Positions 49,086 through 57,590 of a DNA stretch of 64,000 nt are shown piece after piece. Source of the DNA: Thermoanaerobacterium sp. CMT5567-10 (lineage in GTDB: Bacteria; Bacillota; Thermoanaerobacteria; Thermoanaerobacterales; Thermoanaerobacteraceae); assembly GCF_030534315.2 (NCBI RefSeq), contig NZ_CP130558.2, positions 2,408,501 to 2,472,500 of the forward strand. Reading direction: 5' to 3'. The position numbers and the translations under genes are program-made. Position 1 is the first letter of the stretch. The number at the start of each line of letters is the position of its first letter. The notes beneath the pieces were generated by a model. The model was given only the letters and a program-made list of their open reading frames with translations. It was not told where the DNA came from and did no database searches.

Positions 49086-50198
49086 ATGACAGATCCGAGG
49101 TTAAAAAAACTTGCAAATCTATTGGTCAATTATTCGACAAAAGTTAAGAAGGGAGATTTTGTTTTAGTTCAGGCTGGTGACATAGCAATACCGTGGATAA
49201 ATGAGGTAGTGAGGGAGGCAGTGAAGGCAGGCGCACACGTTGAGACGCTAGTTGACATTCCTGATGTTTCAGAGATTATTTTAAAAAATGCCACAGATGA
49301 ACAGCTTCTCATGGAAAGGTATATACAAAGGATAGCTCTTGAGAAAGCAGATGTATGGCTTACTGCTTGGGCTAACAAAAACACAAAAGCAAATTCAAAT
49401 GTAGATCCATTAAAGCTGCAGCTAGCAGCCAAAGGTGCATCGTCATGGAGAAAGGTTTACTCAGAAAGGATGGGCAATGGTTCTTTAAGGTGGTGTGGAA
49501 CACAGTATCCCACTCAGGCAGATGCTCAGGAAGCTGAAATGAGTTTGAGCGAATACGAAGATTTTGTTTATGGGGCGGGTCTACTTGATAGCGATGACCC
49601 AATTTATATGTGGCAGAAAATACACGATGAGCAGGATGTATGGATAAGTTACTTAAATAAAAAAACAGAATTGCACATCGTATCGGAGGGAACCGACATC
49701 TACGTTAATATTTCAGGTAGAAAGTGGATAAACTGCAGCGGTACTGAAAATTTTCCTGATGGTGAGATTTTTACATCGCCTGTGGAAAATAAAATAAATG
49801 GACACATCACGTTTAGTTTTCCAGGAATATACATGGGAAAGAGCATAGAGGGAATTTACCTTGAAGTAGAAAATGGCCTTGTTGTGAAAGCTACTGCAGA
49901 AAAAGGTGAGGATTTATTACACGCATTGATGGATACAGATGATGGTGCTAAGTATTTTGGAGAAGTAGCCATAGGCACAAATTATGGAATACAAAAGTTT
50001 ACTAGAAACATGCTTTTCGATGAGAAAATAGGTGGTACAGTCCATATGGCATTGGGAGATTCGATGCCGGAAGCAGGAGGGAAAAATCGCTCTGCTATTC
50101 ATTGGGATATGCTTTGCGATATGAGGCAAGGTGGAGAAATATACGCAGATGGTGAGCTTTTCTATAAAGATGGTCAATTTATTAAAAGTGTTTTATAA
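49086..50198 (+). CDS. M29-family (AmpS/PepS-type) metallo-aminopeptidase
   Basis: Thermophilic-type leucyl aminopeptidase, 370 residues. The fold's hallmarks are visible: TDPRLKKLANLLVNYSTKVKKGDFVLVQAG, the central YLNKKTELHIVSEGTDI, FPDGEIFTSPVENKINGHI with metal-ligand Glu residues, and the C-terminal IHWDMLCDMRQGGEIYADGE with His and Asp ligands. It trims N-terminal residues from peptides, in line with the peptide-import system earlier in the window. TAGGGGGTGG precedes the ATG. Confidence 0.93.
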   Translation: MTDPRLKKLANLLVNYSTKVKKGDFVLVQAGDIAIPWINEVVREAVKAGAHVETLVDIPDVSEIILKNATDEQLLMERYIQRIALEKADVWLTAWANKNTKANSNVDPLKLQLAAKGASSWRKVYSERMGNGSLRWCGTQYPTQADAQEAEMSLSEYEDFVYGAGLLDSDDPIYMWQKIHDEQDVWISYLNKKTELHIVSEGTDIYVNISGRKWINCSGTENFPDGEIFTSPVENKINGHITFSFPGIYMGKSIEGIYLEVENGLVVKATAEKGEDLLHALMDTDDGAKYFGEVAIGTNYGIQKFTRNMLFDEKIGGTVHMALGDSMPEAGGKNRSAIHWDMLCDMRQGGEIYADGELFYKDGQFIKSVL

Positions 50199-50204
50199 AT
50201 TTAA

Positions 50205-50238
50205 AAAAAGGCGTTGGCAAATGAACCAACGCTTTTTT
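50205..50238. terminator. Bidirectional terminator
   Basis: GCGTTGG (50211-50217) and CCAACGC (50226-50232) flanked by A7 on the left and T6 on the right. It serves the aminopeptidase and the convergent small gene. Confidence 0.85.
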
Positions 50239-50242
50239 GATT

Positions 50243-50374
50243 TTATATTGTAGGCTCTTGCTTATCAAGGACAAATATACCGGGTACTAAAAGTAATATT
50301 ATGATAATTATTAATATTATCCAAACCCAAAAATCGTCATCTCTTGGCCTTTTCTTGCAGTCAGTTCCAGCCAT
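50243..50374 (-). CDS. Small single-span membrane protein (43 aa)
   Basis: ATG with an excellent GGAGGGGG site on the minus strand. The protein begins MAGTDCKKRPRDDDFW, then one hydrophobic helix of about 18 residues rich in Ile and Leu, and a short tail. I do not recognise a family; size and shape recall small sporulation or membrane-regulator proteins, but nothing in the sequence assigns a role. Confidence 0.65.
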   Translation of the reverse strand: MAGTDCKKRPRDDDFWVWIILIIIIILLLVPGIFVLDKQEPTI

Positions 50375-50592
50375 TATACTCCCCCTCCTTTTTTTATAAT
50401 TGATGGGAACAGCTACAGTAATATAGTATGATAAAAAAGTATTTTTGTTACGGGCAATATTGATGAAAGGGAGAAAATATTCCATGTTTCTGCAATTAGT
50501 GGTATAATATCTCTGTTATATATTAAGTTTTTTTGTCGAATTTACGATATAAAGGATAGGTGCTTTATTAACTATAATTAAGGAGGTCAAAA

Positions 50593-50802
50593 ATGCTAAA
50601 ACGATGCTTCTGTGGGGGAGATGTAGAGATAGAACTTGCAGATTATGAGTTAATAAAGGGGAAAAAGGTTATAGTTTACAAAGATGTTCCAACATATGTT
50701 TGCCAGAAATGTGGTGCCAAATATTATGACACAGAAGTATTGGATAAGATATTAAAAGATGAAAAAAATAAGGGAACATATAAATTAAGTAGAGCATGGT
50801 AA
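50593..50802 (+). CDS. YgiT-type zinc-finger protein
   Basis: 69 residues with CFCGG at the N-terminus and CQKCG at ~38, the zinc-binding N-terminal domain seen in MqsA-type antitoxins. There is no helix-turn-helix domain and no MqsR/DUF4258 toxin beside it, so this is an orphan. TAAGGAGG precedes the ATG. Confidence 0.8.
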   Translation: MLKRCFCGGDVEIELADYELIKGKKVIVYKDVPTYVCQKCGAKYYDTEVLDKILKDEKNKGTYKLSRAW

Positions 50803-50824
50803 AAATTGTTATTGGTGTGTGCAG

Positions 50825-51685
50825 ATGAAGATTATTGCAAGTAAAGAAGACGAAAATTTGCCTCTTAAAGAGATATTAATAAATAGAGGCTTTTCGTCGA
50901 CTCTCATAAGAAAATATAAACATAGTGGTAGAATTTTAGTAAACAATGAAATATCAATAGTAAATAGAATAATTAAAAAAGGAGATATCATCGAGCTTTA
51001 TTTAAATGATGATAATGTGTCAGTTAAGCCGGAAAGAATGGAATTAAATATTTGCTATGAAGATGATGATATTCTTGTTGTTAATAAAGAAGCTGGCGTT
51101 GTAGTTCATCCAACGGCTGGGTATCCTGAAAATACTTTGGCTAATGGTATTGCATGGTATTACGCCAAAAAGAAGATAAAAGCTTCAATAAGGCCTGTCA
51201 ATAGGCTTGACAGAGATACATCCGGTTTAATCATTTTTGCCAAAAATCCCTTTATGCAAAATTATCTTCAGATTGTTTGCCCTATGAAAAAATTTTACAT
51301 TGCTATAGTTCAAGGGGATTTGGAAGACAGAGGAACGATAGATTTGCCTATAAAAAGGAAACCAGGCAGCACCATTGAAAGAATGGTTAGCGATGATGGA
51401 GATAGGGCAGTGACAGATTTTTTTGTATTAAAAAGAAGTGAGAAATTAAGCTTTGTTAAATTGGAGCTGAAGACAGGCAGAACGCATCAGATAAGGGTTC
51501 ACTTAAGCCATATAGGGCATCCTATCATTGGTGATACGTTATATGGTTCAGATACTTCTTATATAAAAAGGCAGGCACTTCATGCTTATAGAATCACATT
51601 TAGACAGCCATTTATTGATAAGTGTATTTCTATATATGCACCTATGCCTGAAGATATGAAAAGCGTCTTAAAGGACGCCTTTTAA
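50825..51685 (+). CDS. RluA-family pseudouridine synthase
   Basis: 286 residues. An S4-like N-terminal region (LKEILINRGFSSTLIRKYK) leads into the catalytic domain with the active-site Asp in VNRLDRDTSGLIIFAK and RTHQIRVHLSHIGHPIIGD near the C-terminus. It modifies uridines in rRNA or tRNA; the position cannot be assigned. The GTG two codons upstream is an alternative start. Its end overlaps the convergent radical-SAM gene by 18 bases. Confidence 0.9.
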   Translation: MKIIASKEDENLPLKEILINRGFSSTLIRKYKHSGRILVNNEISIVNRIIKKGDIIELYLNDDNVSVKPERMELNICYEDDDILVVNKEAGVVVHPTAGYPENTLANGIAWYYAKKKIKASIRPVNRLDRDTSGLIIFAKNPFMQNYLQIVCPMKKFYIAIVQGDLEDRGTIDLPIKRKPGSTIERMVSDDGDRAVTDFFVLKRSEKLSFVKLELKTGRTHQIRVHLSHIGHPIIGDTLYGSDTSYIKRQALHAYRITFRQPFIDKCISIYAPMPEDMKSVLKDAF

Positions 51686-52561
51686 ATCAAAATCAGGTAT
51701 AAAGTTTGCTGATGCACTTTCATCGTCTTGTACAAACCCATTTTCTAAACCAATTTCAAAGAAATATTCTATTGCTTCTTCATATTCTTTTTTGCTTATT
51801 TTTTTGTTTATTTCAGAATATTTATATGCTTCAAAATATGGGATATATTGTCCCATAAGGCTTACATATATTTCTTTAGGGAGATTGTCACTTATCCATT
51901 TTAAAATTTCTTTTGTCTCATCTAATTTCCCTGGCAATATTAGATGACGTATAATTATTCCCTTTTTCATTATGCCGTCATTATCAAAGACAGGATAACC
52001 TACTTGACGATACATTTCTAAAATCGCTTTTGTGGCAAATTCAAAATAGTGTGGCGCTTTAGAGTATTTTATGGCTGTTTCATCACTGTAATATTTTAGG
52101 TCAGGCAGGTATATATCTATGAGTCCATCTAAAGTCTTTAAAGATTCTACATTTTCGTATGCATTTGAGTTGTAAACAATAGGTATGCTAAGCCCATTAT
52201 TTCTAGCTATGATTATAGCTTCTTTTATTTTTGGAATAAAAATTGTAGGTGATACAAGGTTGATATTGTGAGCACCTGCTTTTTCTAAATTCATAAAAAT
52301 ATCTGCAAGCTTTTCTGGTGAAACACTTACTCCAAAATTCCCTTGGCTGATTTTGTAGTTTTGGCAAAATACACATCTTAAATTGCAGCCTGTGAAAAAT
52401 ACTGTTCCAGACCCTCTGCTGCCACTTATGCAAGGCTCTTCCCACTCATGAAGATATGCTTTTGCTACCTTTATTTCACTTAACATGCCGCAAAAGCCTA
52501 CTTTTGTACTGCGATCAACATTACAATTTCTTGGACATATATTGCATACTTGTGATACCAT
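51668..52561 (-). CDS. Radical SAM protein, PflX/pyruvate formate-lyase-activase-like
   Basis: 297 residues. The radical-SAM cluster motif is CNLRCVFCQNY, preceded by a Cys-rich N-terminus (CNICPRNCNVDRSTKVGFC). That combination and the downstream LIDIYLPDLKYYSD and IIRHLILPG motifs define the PflX/PflA-like branch. Members of the branch are often annotated as glycyl-radical activases, but no glycyl-radical enzyme is nearby and the substrate is unknown. Confidence 0.87.
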   Translation of the reverse strand: MVSQVCNICPRNCNVDRSTKVGFCGMLSEIKVAKAYLHEWEEPCISGSRGSGTVFFTGCNLRCVFCQNYKISQGNFGVSVSPEKLADIFMNLEKAGAHNINLVSPTIFIPKIKEAIIIARNNGLSIPIVYNSNAYENVESLKTLDGLIDIYLPDLKYYSDETAIKYSKAPHYFEFATKAILEMYRQVGYPVFDNDGIMKKGIIIRHLILPGKLDETKEILKWISDNLPKEIYVSLMGQYIPYFEAYKYSEINKKISKKEYEEAIEYFFEIGLENGFVQDDESASANFIPDFDLKGVL

Positions 52562-52650
52562 TTAAAACACCTCATAAGTATTTTATCATATTTATTATAC
52601 AAACAAAGTGTGAAAATTTCTTTAAAACTTATAGTTAAATTATAACTTTT

Positions 52651-52680
52651 TGCCAACAAAATGAATCGACGAAGTGTCTA
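52651..52680 (+). promoter_or_regulatory. Candidate ECF-type promoter
   Basis: TGCCAAC (52651-52657), 17 bases, TGTCTA (52675-52680). The CCAAC-type -35 is reminiscent of ECF promoters, which usually include the sigma gene's own. Single occurrence, so weak. Confidence 0.3.
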
Positions 52681-52715
52681 TAGATTGTATTAGTTCAGAT
52701 TGAGGAGGTAAAAAA

Positions 52716-53219
52716 TTGCATGACGAAAAACAAAAAAATGACGATGAATTTATAAAAATATATATGAAGTACAAAACACCTGTGTATTTTTATCTTTTAT
52801 CTATCCTGAAAGATGCTGGACTTTCAGAAGACATCATGCAAGAAACATTCATAAGAGTGAGAACAAACATCTATAAATATGGCTCTATTAATAATTTACG
52901 AACATGGATAATGAAAATTGCTCGGAATCTTGCTTTAAATTGTTTGCGGAATAGAAAGTTTGAATTATTAAATTATGAAGAAATAAATGCTAATGTTGAA
53001 GAAGCTGTAAATGTTGATGAGTTTGTGACGGATTCTATAATGATAAATGATGTGCTGAATTATCTCAGTAATGATGAGAGAGAAATATTTTCGCTACATG
53101 TCTTTGGATGTTATACACATAGAGAAATCAGTGAGATTTTGAATATTCCACAAGGTACTGTACGGTGGAAATATTCAATAATAAAGAAGAAGCTTCGTAG
53201 ATTACTAAAAAAATATTAG
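52716..53219 (+). CDS. ECF-type RNA polymerase sigma factor
   Basis: 167 residues: sigma region 2 (YFYLLSILKDAGLSEDIMQETFIRVRTNIYKY, with RTWIMKIARNLALNCLRN) and region 4 (LSNDEREIFSLHVFGCYTHREISEILNIPQGTVRWKYSIIKKKLRRLL). The TTG start has AGGAGG at a normal distance. It is followed 11 bases later by a membrane protein with an N-terminal cytoplasmic segment, the usual sigma/anti-sigma arrangement. Confidence 0.9.
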   Translation: MHDEKQKNDDEFIKIYMKYKTPVYFYLLSILKDAGLSEDIMQETFIRVRTNIYKYGSINNLRTWIMKIARNLALNCLRNRKFELLNYEEINANVEEAVNVDEFVTDSIMINDVLNYLSNDEREIFSLHVFGCYTHREISEILNIPQGTVRWKYSIIKKKLRRLLKKY

Positions 53220-53230
53220 GAGATGATATA

Positions 53231-54331
53231 ATGAAATTGCATCACTTTTATAAGGAGTGTCGCAAGTATGCTAATGAGCATACGCCTGATGTATTAGAAA
53301 AGGTATTGAAAGCACCTTTAAACGAAAATACAGAAAATACAAGCGTAGAGCATCAAAAAAGATTAGTATGGAATTATTTATTGACATCATTCATAGCAGC
53401 GGCTATTTTAATGTCTTTATCAATAATATTTGTTAATATACATTTTTGGGGATCAAATAAGGAAAATGGAATAGTTCCTAAGGTTACTTTAAGTCCATCG
53501 TATAATATTGTCTATGCTATGCAAAAAACTTATGACAATATTAAAACTATTGTAATTGAGGGCAAAGAAATATCAAAAAACATGAAGACAAATGTGGTTT
53601 TATCTAATAATTCCTGGAAAGAAATATATGCTGGCCCATTAAACTATCGATATGAAACGCCTGATTTTATAAGAGTCGTAAATGGCGATAAGTCATGGAA
53701 TTATTACAAAGACTTAAATCGCATTGAAATAATTCCTTCAGATCCATCTGGCTCACCTTTCTTAGCCCTTAAATCAAAAATAGATGATATAGCAAAAAAT
53801 GACAGTTATAAATTGGTAGGTAGCGAAAAAATAGATGGAATTGATACCAATGTAATTGAAGTAACATCAGGTAATTCTAAGAATGATAGCTGGGTAGAGA
53901 CTTATTGGATAGATAAAAAGACAAATTTCATTTTAAAACAAGAAACTCTCCATAACGATATTAAAACTGTAATAACGTATAAGACAGATTTTGCTTTAGA
54001 CATTGACAAAGAAAGTTTAAAACCTAATTTTCCTTCAAACGTTCCTGTAATTGATAGATTAACCGAGTTTGATATTTTTCATTCGATTAATGATGCACAA
54101 AAGGCTGTTAATTTTGATATAATTGTACCAGATAAGATTCCTAAAGGTTTTAAGCTATTTGAGGTACGGAAATATAAAAATGAAAATGCTATTGAGCTTG
54201 ACTACTACAACGAGGATTTTACAAAATTTATATTTATACAAGAATACCATAAAGATAAGACAACTGTAAATATTATGTCAAATTTAAATGACGACGTATT
54301 AAAACAATTGAAGGATGATTTGAACAAATAG
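53231..54331 (+). CDS. Probable membrane-bound anti-sigma factor with sensor domain
   Basis: 366 residues: an N-terminal cytoplasmic part (residues 1-48), one membrane helix (~49-70), and a large outside domain. Residues ~90-260 resemble the LolA/LppX-like lipoprotein-carrier fold seen in clostridial sigma regulators (YAMQKTYDNIKTIVIEG, WVETYWIDKKTNFILKQE), and ~270-366 resembles DUF4367-like tails (VPDKIPKGFKLFEVRKY). Lack of a zinc HxxxCxxC anti-sigma motif means the role rests on gene order. It ends just before a decayed gene on the other strand. Confidence 0.75.
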   Translation: MKLHHFYKECRKYANEHTPDVLEKVLKAPLNENTENTSVEHQKRLVWNYLLTSFIAAAILMSLSIIFVNIHFWGSNKENGIVPKVTLSPSYNIVYAMQKTYDNIKTIVIEGKEISKNMKTNVVLSNNSWKEIYAGPLNYRYETPDFIRVVNGDKSWNYYKDLNRIEIIPSDPSGSPFLALKSKIDDIAKNDSYKLVGSEKIDGIDTNVIEVTSGNSKNDSWVETYWIDKKTNFILKQETLHNDIKTVITYKTDFALDIDKESLKPNFPSNVPVIDRLTEFDIFHSINDAQKAVNFDIIVPDKIPKGFKLFEVRKYKNENAIELDYYNEDFTKFIFIQEYHKDKTTVNIMSNLNDDVLKQLKDDLNK

Positions 54332-54378
54332 AGAAATATGCCATCTGCTTCGCAGTGACAGCTTGAAATTAAATAGTA

Positions 54379-54468
54379 TCTGCCGACGGCGTTTAATGCA
54401 TACTGCATTCTATACACATCTTGTCCCGTATTGCCTTCAGTTAATGTACGTGTAAAAGGATATGTCAT
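54379..54468 (-). pseudogene. Remnant of a peptidoglycan-binding-domain protein
   Basis: On the minus strand a good start (GAGGTG then ATG at 54468) leads into MTYPFTRTLTEGNTGQDVYRM and ALNAVGRYY, which matches the opening of PG_binding_1-type domains (EG-x-G-x-DV-xx-xQ-xALN). Similarity stops after about 30 residues and the frame runs into unrelated sequence, so the rest has been deleted. Its leader still carries the full GGTTGT/ACTCTTT element and stem-loop. Confidence 0.65.
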
Positions 54469-54495
54469 TCTTTTCACCTCACTTTCATTATTTTT

Positions 54496-54561
54496 AAAAG
54501 GAATTCATCGACCGATTTACCTTCTATATATAAAAGAGTGTTTTATTTTTGAAATACAACC
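54496..54561 (-). promoter_or_regulatory. GGTTGT-N16-ACTCTTT promoter element with 5' stem-loop (copy 1)
   Basis: Minus strand: GGTTGT (54561-54556), 16 bases, ACTCTTT (54539-54533), then a stem AGAAGG/CCTTTT (54525-54520 and 54501-54496) around the near-palindrome ATCGGTCGAT. It precedes the peptidoglycan-binding remnant. Three further copies of the bipartite motif occur between 56.7 and 59.8 kb. Confidence 0.7.
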
Positions 54562-54633
54562 TTTGCTAAAGTATTTTTAAAATTTAATTTTACTTAATCA
54601 TTTTTAATGTTTATGTAATATTTGACAAATTGA

Positions 54634-54653
54634 TTAGATGTATAATGTTGTTA
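54634..54653 (+). promoter_or_regulatory. Shared lipoprotein promoter motif (copy 1)
   Basis: GATTAGATGTATAAT followed by GTTGTTA, with TATAAT at 54641-54646, 37 bases before the lipoprotein start. The same string, with one or two changes, lies upstream of lipoprotein genes at 57.9 and 59.9 kb. Confidence 0.6.
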
Positions 54654-54677
54654 GGAATTACAAGGGAGGATGATCAC

Positions 54678-56138
54678 ATGAAAAAATTTTTAGTTGGCTT
54701 ATTAATTTTAGCTTTATTTTTAACTGGATGTGGAATTGGGGTCAAACAAAGCAATACAATTAGTCAAAATACAATATCTAATAGTTCTTTAAAAACAAAT
54801 GTATCTGATATCAGGTGGAAATGGTCTTTTAAAAATGACCAAAATACATTAGAGAATTTGCAGATTTTCAAATCATTGGATGGAGGTAATTCATGGACTC
54901 AAATAAATTTACCTATAGACATTTTATCAAAAGATGTATATAGTAACGTTTATGTAGAAAATGTTGTCCCATATTTTTTAGACTCTGACAATGTTTGGAT
55001 TTCATGGATAAATAATAATGATGAGTCATTGTATATTCTTAAAACAACAGATGGAGGCAAAACGTGGAACAAACTAAGTTATAAACTCCCGCAGTTATCA
55101 CAAAGCATTTCGAAAATCCAATTTGTAACACCAAATACAGGTTGGCTTTTAGCAGTGTCTGATGGCGCAGCGGAACAGCAAATAAAATATTTATTTAGAA
55201 CAAATGACGGCGGAAAGACATGGGAAAAAATTAATGTTACTTCATCAGATTCTTATTCAGGTTTACCACTTGTAGGAACATCAACTGACATGATATTTTA
55301 TGGTGCAGATAATGGATGGATAGGCGTTTCAAATCCGATATCAGCAGATGTGATCCTGTATAAAACAGGGGATGGAGGCAATACGTGGAGTAAAGTTTCA
55401 GTTCCTACACCACAAAGCTTTGAAAAGTATTGTATTATTTCGGCTTCAGTGCCTATATTTAAAGATGATAAAAATGGAACATTAAATATCGATTTTTATA
55501 GAACAAATGATGGCAAATCTGAAAATCATACTGTGACTTATGTGACAAATGACGGAGGAAATTCTTGGTCAACAAATGTATACGCGTATGATGAAAATAA
55601 ACATATATTTGTAAAATTAAACACAAAAAGTGAGATTAAAAAATTTGATTTAACAAATTATGTAATAATGAAAGATTACAAAATTACAAGTGTTGCTGAT
55701 GTAAAATCTGTATCTCTGTCTTATGACAACAAATTCATATACGTTAATTTTAATTTACCTGAAGATACTGATAGCATAATAATTCAGGTTAATGATGGAA
55801 AGTTTATTAAATTTGGTGATAGATATGGAGGCGCGACTAATGGAAGTTGGTCTCCTAACCATGATGAATTAGCTTTTACATCCGGTACTATAGGTAAAGG
55901 TGGAGTATATTTGTACGATGCTGAAAATAATGTTTATAAAAATTTTCATGTTCCTTATTTTAATATTGCGAAAATTTTTTGGAATAGCGATGGTGATCGC
56001 ATTGCTTTTATAGGCGAAAAGAATAGCAATTTTGAACTATGTATTATTGATTTAAAAAATGGTAAATATTCAGTTGTCAATAAATTAAATTCCGAAGATA
56101 TAAAATCATTTAGCGAGAGATCTATTATATGGAAGTAA
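54678..56138 (+). CDS. Lipoprotein with BNR/Ycf48-like repeats (paralogue 1)
   Basis: 486 residues. Lipobox FLTGC (Cys 18) follows a short signal peptide. The body carries several Asp-box repeats of the form S/T-x-DGG-x-T/S-W (SLDGGNSWTQ, TTDGGKTWNK, TNDGGKTWEK, TGDGGNTWSK, TNDGGNSWST), each a blade of a sialidase-like or Ycf48-like beta-propeller; the last ~110 residues resemble TolB-type blades. It is probably displayed on the outer face of the membrane. GGGAGGA precedes the chosen ATG. Paralogues with near-identical signal peptides lie at 57.9 and 59.9 kb. Confidence 0.82.
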   Translation: MKKFLVGLLILALFLTGCGIGVKQSNTISQNTISNSSLKTNVSDIRWKWSFKNDQNTLENLQIFKSLDGGNSWTQINLPIDILSKDVYSNVYVENVVPYFLDSDNVWISWINNNDESLYILKTTDGGKTWNKLSYKLPQLSQSISKIQFVTPNTGWLLAVSDGAAEQQIKYLFRTNDGGKTWEKINVTSSDSYSGLPLVGTSTDMIFYGADNGWIGVSNPISADVILYKTGDGGNTWSKVSVPTPQSFEKYCIISASVPIFKDDKNGTLNIDFYRTNDGKSENHTVTYVTNDGGNSWSTNVYAYDENKHIFVKLNTKSEIKKFDLTNYVIMKDYKITSVADVKSVSLSYDNKFIYVNFNLPEDTDSIIIQVNDGKFIKFGDRYGGATNGSWSPNHDELAFTSGTIGKGGVYLYDAENNVYKNFHVPYFNIAKIFWNSDGDRIAFIGEKNSNFELCIIDLKNGKYSVVNKLNSEDIKSFSERSIIWK

Positions 56139-56160
56139 AGGCAGGTTGCCCTGCCTTTTG
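56137..56160. terminator. Terminator between convergent genes
   Basis: AAAGGCAGG (56137-56145) with CCTGCCTTT (56150-56158) then TG; it separates the lipoprotein from the L,D-transpeptidase-like gene. Confidence 0.78.
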
Positions 56161-56163
56161 CAA

Positions 56164-56658
56164 TTATAGACTATTATTTACGTATAAAATACCTAATCCT
56201 TCTATAGATATACTTTTTATTTTTGCAATTAATGCTTGTTGATTATTATTTGATAGTCTTATACATCCATATGTTGGCCTCAAAGGATACCATATATCAT
56301 TTGCATTTGTATCTGGATCTCCACCATGAATAAGAAAACCACTTCTACCATTATTAGCAGCTAACAGAGCATTACCACCAACTGGATCTAACTCTATTAT
56401 AGGATTAGGTCCATAAGAGCTTAATGGGGAAAGTATTGATCCAATTGATGTATAGTATGTTCCTGTAGGTGTATCTGCATCAATTAGCATCCAATTTGCA
56501 TGATCATAATTATTGTTTGCATCACTTGTGCCTCTACCTAAACATTCTACAGGACCAAAAACTATAAACCCATTAGAATCTCTCAAAGTCAAATTGCCTT
56601 TATAGTCTCTGTTTGTATAAAAATTAGCATATATTGTATAATCTCTTGGAATTGACAT
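56164..56658 (-). CDS. L,D-transpeptidase-like (YkuD-fold) protein without signal peptide
   Basis: 164 residues. The YkuD catalytic signature is present: FLIHGGDP with the conserved His, then RPTYGCIRLSN with the nucleophilic Cys in T-x-GCIRL. The N-terminus (MSIPRDYTIYANFYT) is not a signal sequence, which is unusual for an enzyme whose substrate, the peptidoglycan stem peptide, is outside the membrane. GGAAGGAGA precedes the ATG on the minus strand, and its leader has copy 2 of the GGTTGT/ACTCTTT element. Release through the nearby holin-like protein is my inference. Confidence 0.82.
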   Translation of the reverse strand: MSIPRDYTIYANFYTNRDYKGNLTLRDSNGFIVFGPVECLGRGTSDANNNYDHANWMLIDADTPTGTYYTSIGSILSPLSSYGPNPIIELDPVGGNALLAANNGRSGFLIHGGDPDTNANDIWYPLRPTYGCIRLSNNNQQALIAKIKSISIEGLGILYVNNSL

Positions 56659-56686
56659 AAATATCTCCTTCCTTTTTTATTTTTTC

Positions 56687-56755
56687 AGAAGGAATTCATC
56701 GGCCGATTTACCCTTCTATATTATGAAAGAGTGCTTTATATTGAATTTAACAACC
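56687..56755 (-). promoter_or_regulatory. GGTTGT-N17-ACTCTTT promoter element with 5' stem-loop (copy 2)
   Basis: Minus strand: GGTTGT (56755-56750), 17 bases, ACTCTTT (56732-56726), then AGAAGG/CCTTCT (56717-56712 and 56692-56687) around the palindrome ATCGGCCGAT. It lies in the 3' end of the sigma region-4 gene and serves the L,D-transpeptidase-like gene. Confidence 0.75.
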
Positions 56756-57116
56756 AATTTTCAATATTTTTTTCTAGAAATTTTCTCATTTTTTCTAAAG
56801 CTTTCTTTTTCGTCTTGCTTACCGCTTGCTGTGATATATTCAATTTGGCTGCTATATCTATTTCTTTTTTTCCATATATGATTGTCTCCAGTATTATCAT
56901 TTTTTGTAGTGGTGTAAGCTTATTCAAAACCTCTTGTACAAAGATTTTATTCTCTATATTTTCATATTCAAAATTATCAACTATAATTTCTTTATCATCA
57001 AGAATAAGAAATTCATTTTCTTTTATTTTTACATTCTTTTTTGAGAGTCTTATATATTCATTTTTCATGCCTTCAGCTATATAAGCTATAATTTTATTAT
57101 CATCAAAATTTATCAT
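56736..57116 (-). CDS. Sigma factor subunit carrying regions 3-4 (SigO-like)
   Basis: 126 residues. The C-terminal half is a sigma region 4 helix-turn-helix (LTPLQKMIILETIIYGKKEIDIAAKLNISQQAVSKTKKKALEKM in overlapping parts); region 2 is absent. The missing part is in the adjacent upstream gene, as in the two-subunit sigma SigO-RsoA of Bacillus subtilis. The ATG chosen follows AAGGTGAG; an upstream GTG is possible. It overlaps the region-2 gene by 14 bases. Confidence 0.75.
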   Translation of the reverse strand: MINFDDNKIIAYIAEGMKNEYIRLSKKNVKIKENEFLILDDKEIIVDNFEYENIENKIFVQEVLNKLTPLQKMIILETIIYGKKEIDIAAKLNISQQAVSKTKKKALEKMRKFLEKNIENWLLNSI

Positions 57117-57306
57117 TCTTCTCACCTTTTTTATACTTTTTAACAGTTTTTACAAGCCATAAAATTATGTCTTCTTCTGCACCGTCATAGCCCAATTTTC
57201 TTTTATATTTATTTATCAATGGCTTAAATCTCTGAATTAGCTCCCACAGTGCATCTTTATCCCCTGTATTTATATCGTTAATAAACTCTTTTAGACTTTT
57301 TCTCAT
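57103..57306 (-). CDS. Sigma factor subunit carrying region 2 (RsoA/HTH_16-like)
   Basis: 67 residues. FINDINTGDKDALWELIQRFKPLINKYKRKL resembles the opening of sigma region 1.2/2.1 and the co-sigma factor RsoA, which binds the polymerase clamp helices. There is no recognisable Shine-Dalgarno before the ATG; the gene starts inside the end of the holin-like gene (29-base overlap), so it is probably translated by coupling. A GTG two codons upstream is an alternative. Confidence 0.7.
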   Translation of the reverse strand: MRKSLKEFINDINTGDKDALWELIQRFKPLINKYKRKLGYDGAEEDIILWLVKTVKKYKKGEKNDKF

Positions 57307-57574
57307 TTTCACTATTAATAGTATGATAAGTACCTATAGCCGATGATGCAGCCAATATAGAATTTAATAAATACAGGGGAATATCCTTAAAAGAAAATTT
57401 ACCAGTTACAGCCGATGTAAATGTAATGATGGAGAATGAGATAATAAGGACAAGCAGCTGTGTTGGAATTTTCTTTATTAATTTTAACTTTTTTATGAGT
57501 TGGGCTATGAGGATTGTTGCTGCAACATTACCTGCCAACGTGCTAAGAGATGTATAATTGAAAAACTCTTGCAA
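57278..57574 (-). CDS. Holin-like small membrane protein
   Basis: 98 residues from a TTG start six bases after GGAGGTG; longer starts would overlap that site. Three hydrophobic segments are visible at ~13-32 (VAATILIAQLI), ~42-62 (LLVLIISFSIITFTSA) and ~68-88 (YLLNSILAASSAIG), with a charged tail ending KKSKRVY. Size and topology fit a class I holin. Holin genes next to dedicated sigma genes are known from TcdE/TcdR and UviB/UviA, where the holin aids release of proteins lacking signal peptides; applying that here is inference. Confidence 0.65.
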   Translation of the reverse strand: MQEFFNYTSLSTLAGNVAATILIAQLIKKLKLIKKIPTQLLVLIISFSIITFTSAVTGKFSFKDIPLYLLNSILAASSAIGTYHTINSENEKKSKRVY

Positions 57575-57590
57575 CTTCAACACCTCCATC

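Noticed and set aside
56731-57084. Plus-strand Phe/Ser-rich frame opposite the sigma region-4 gene
   Set aside because: The minus strand encodes a clear helix-turn-helix with a ribosome site; the plus frame is its mirror.
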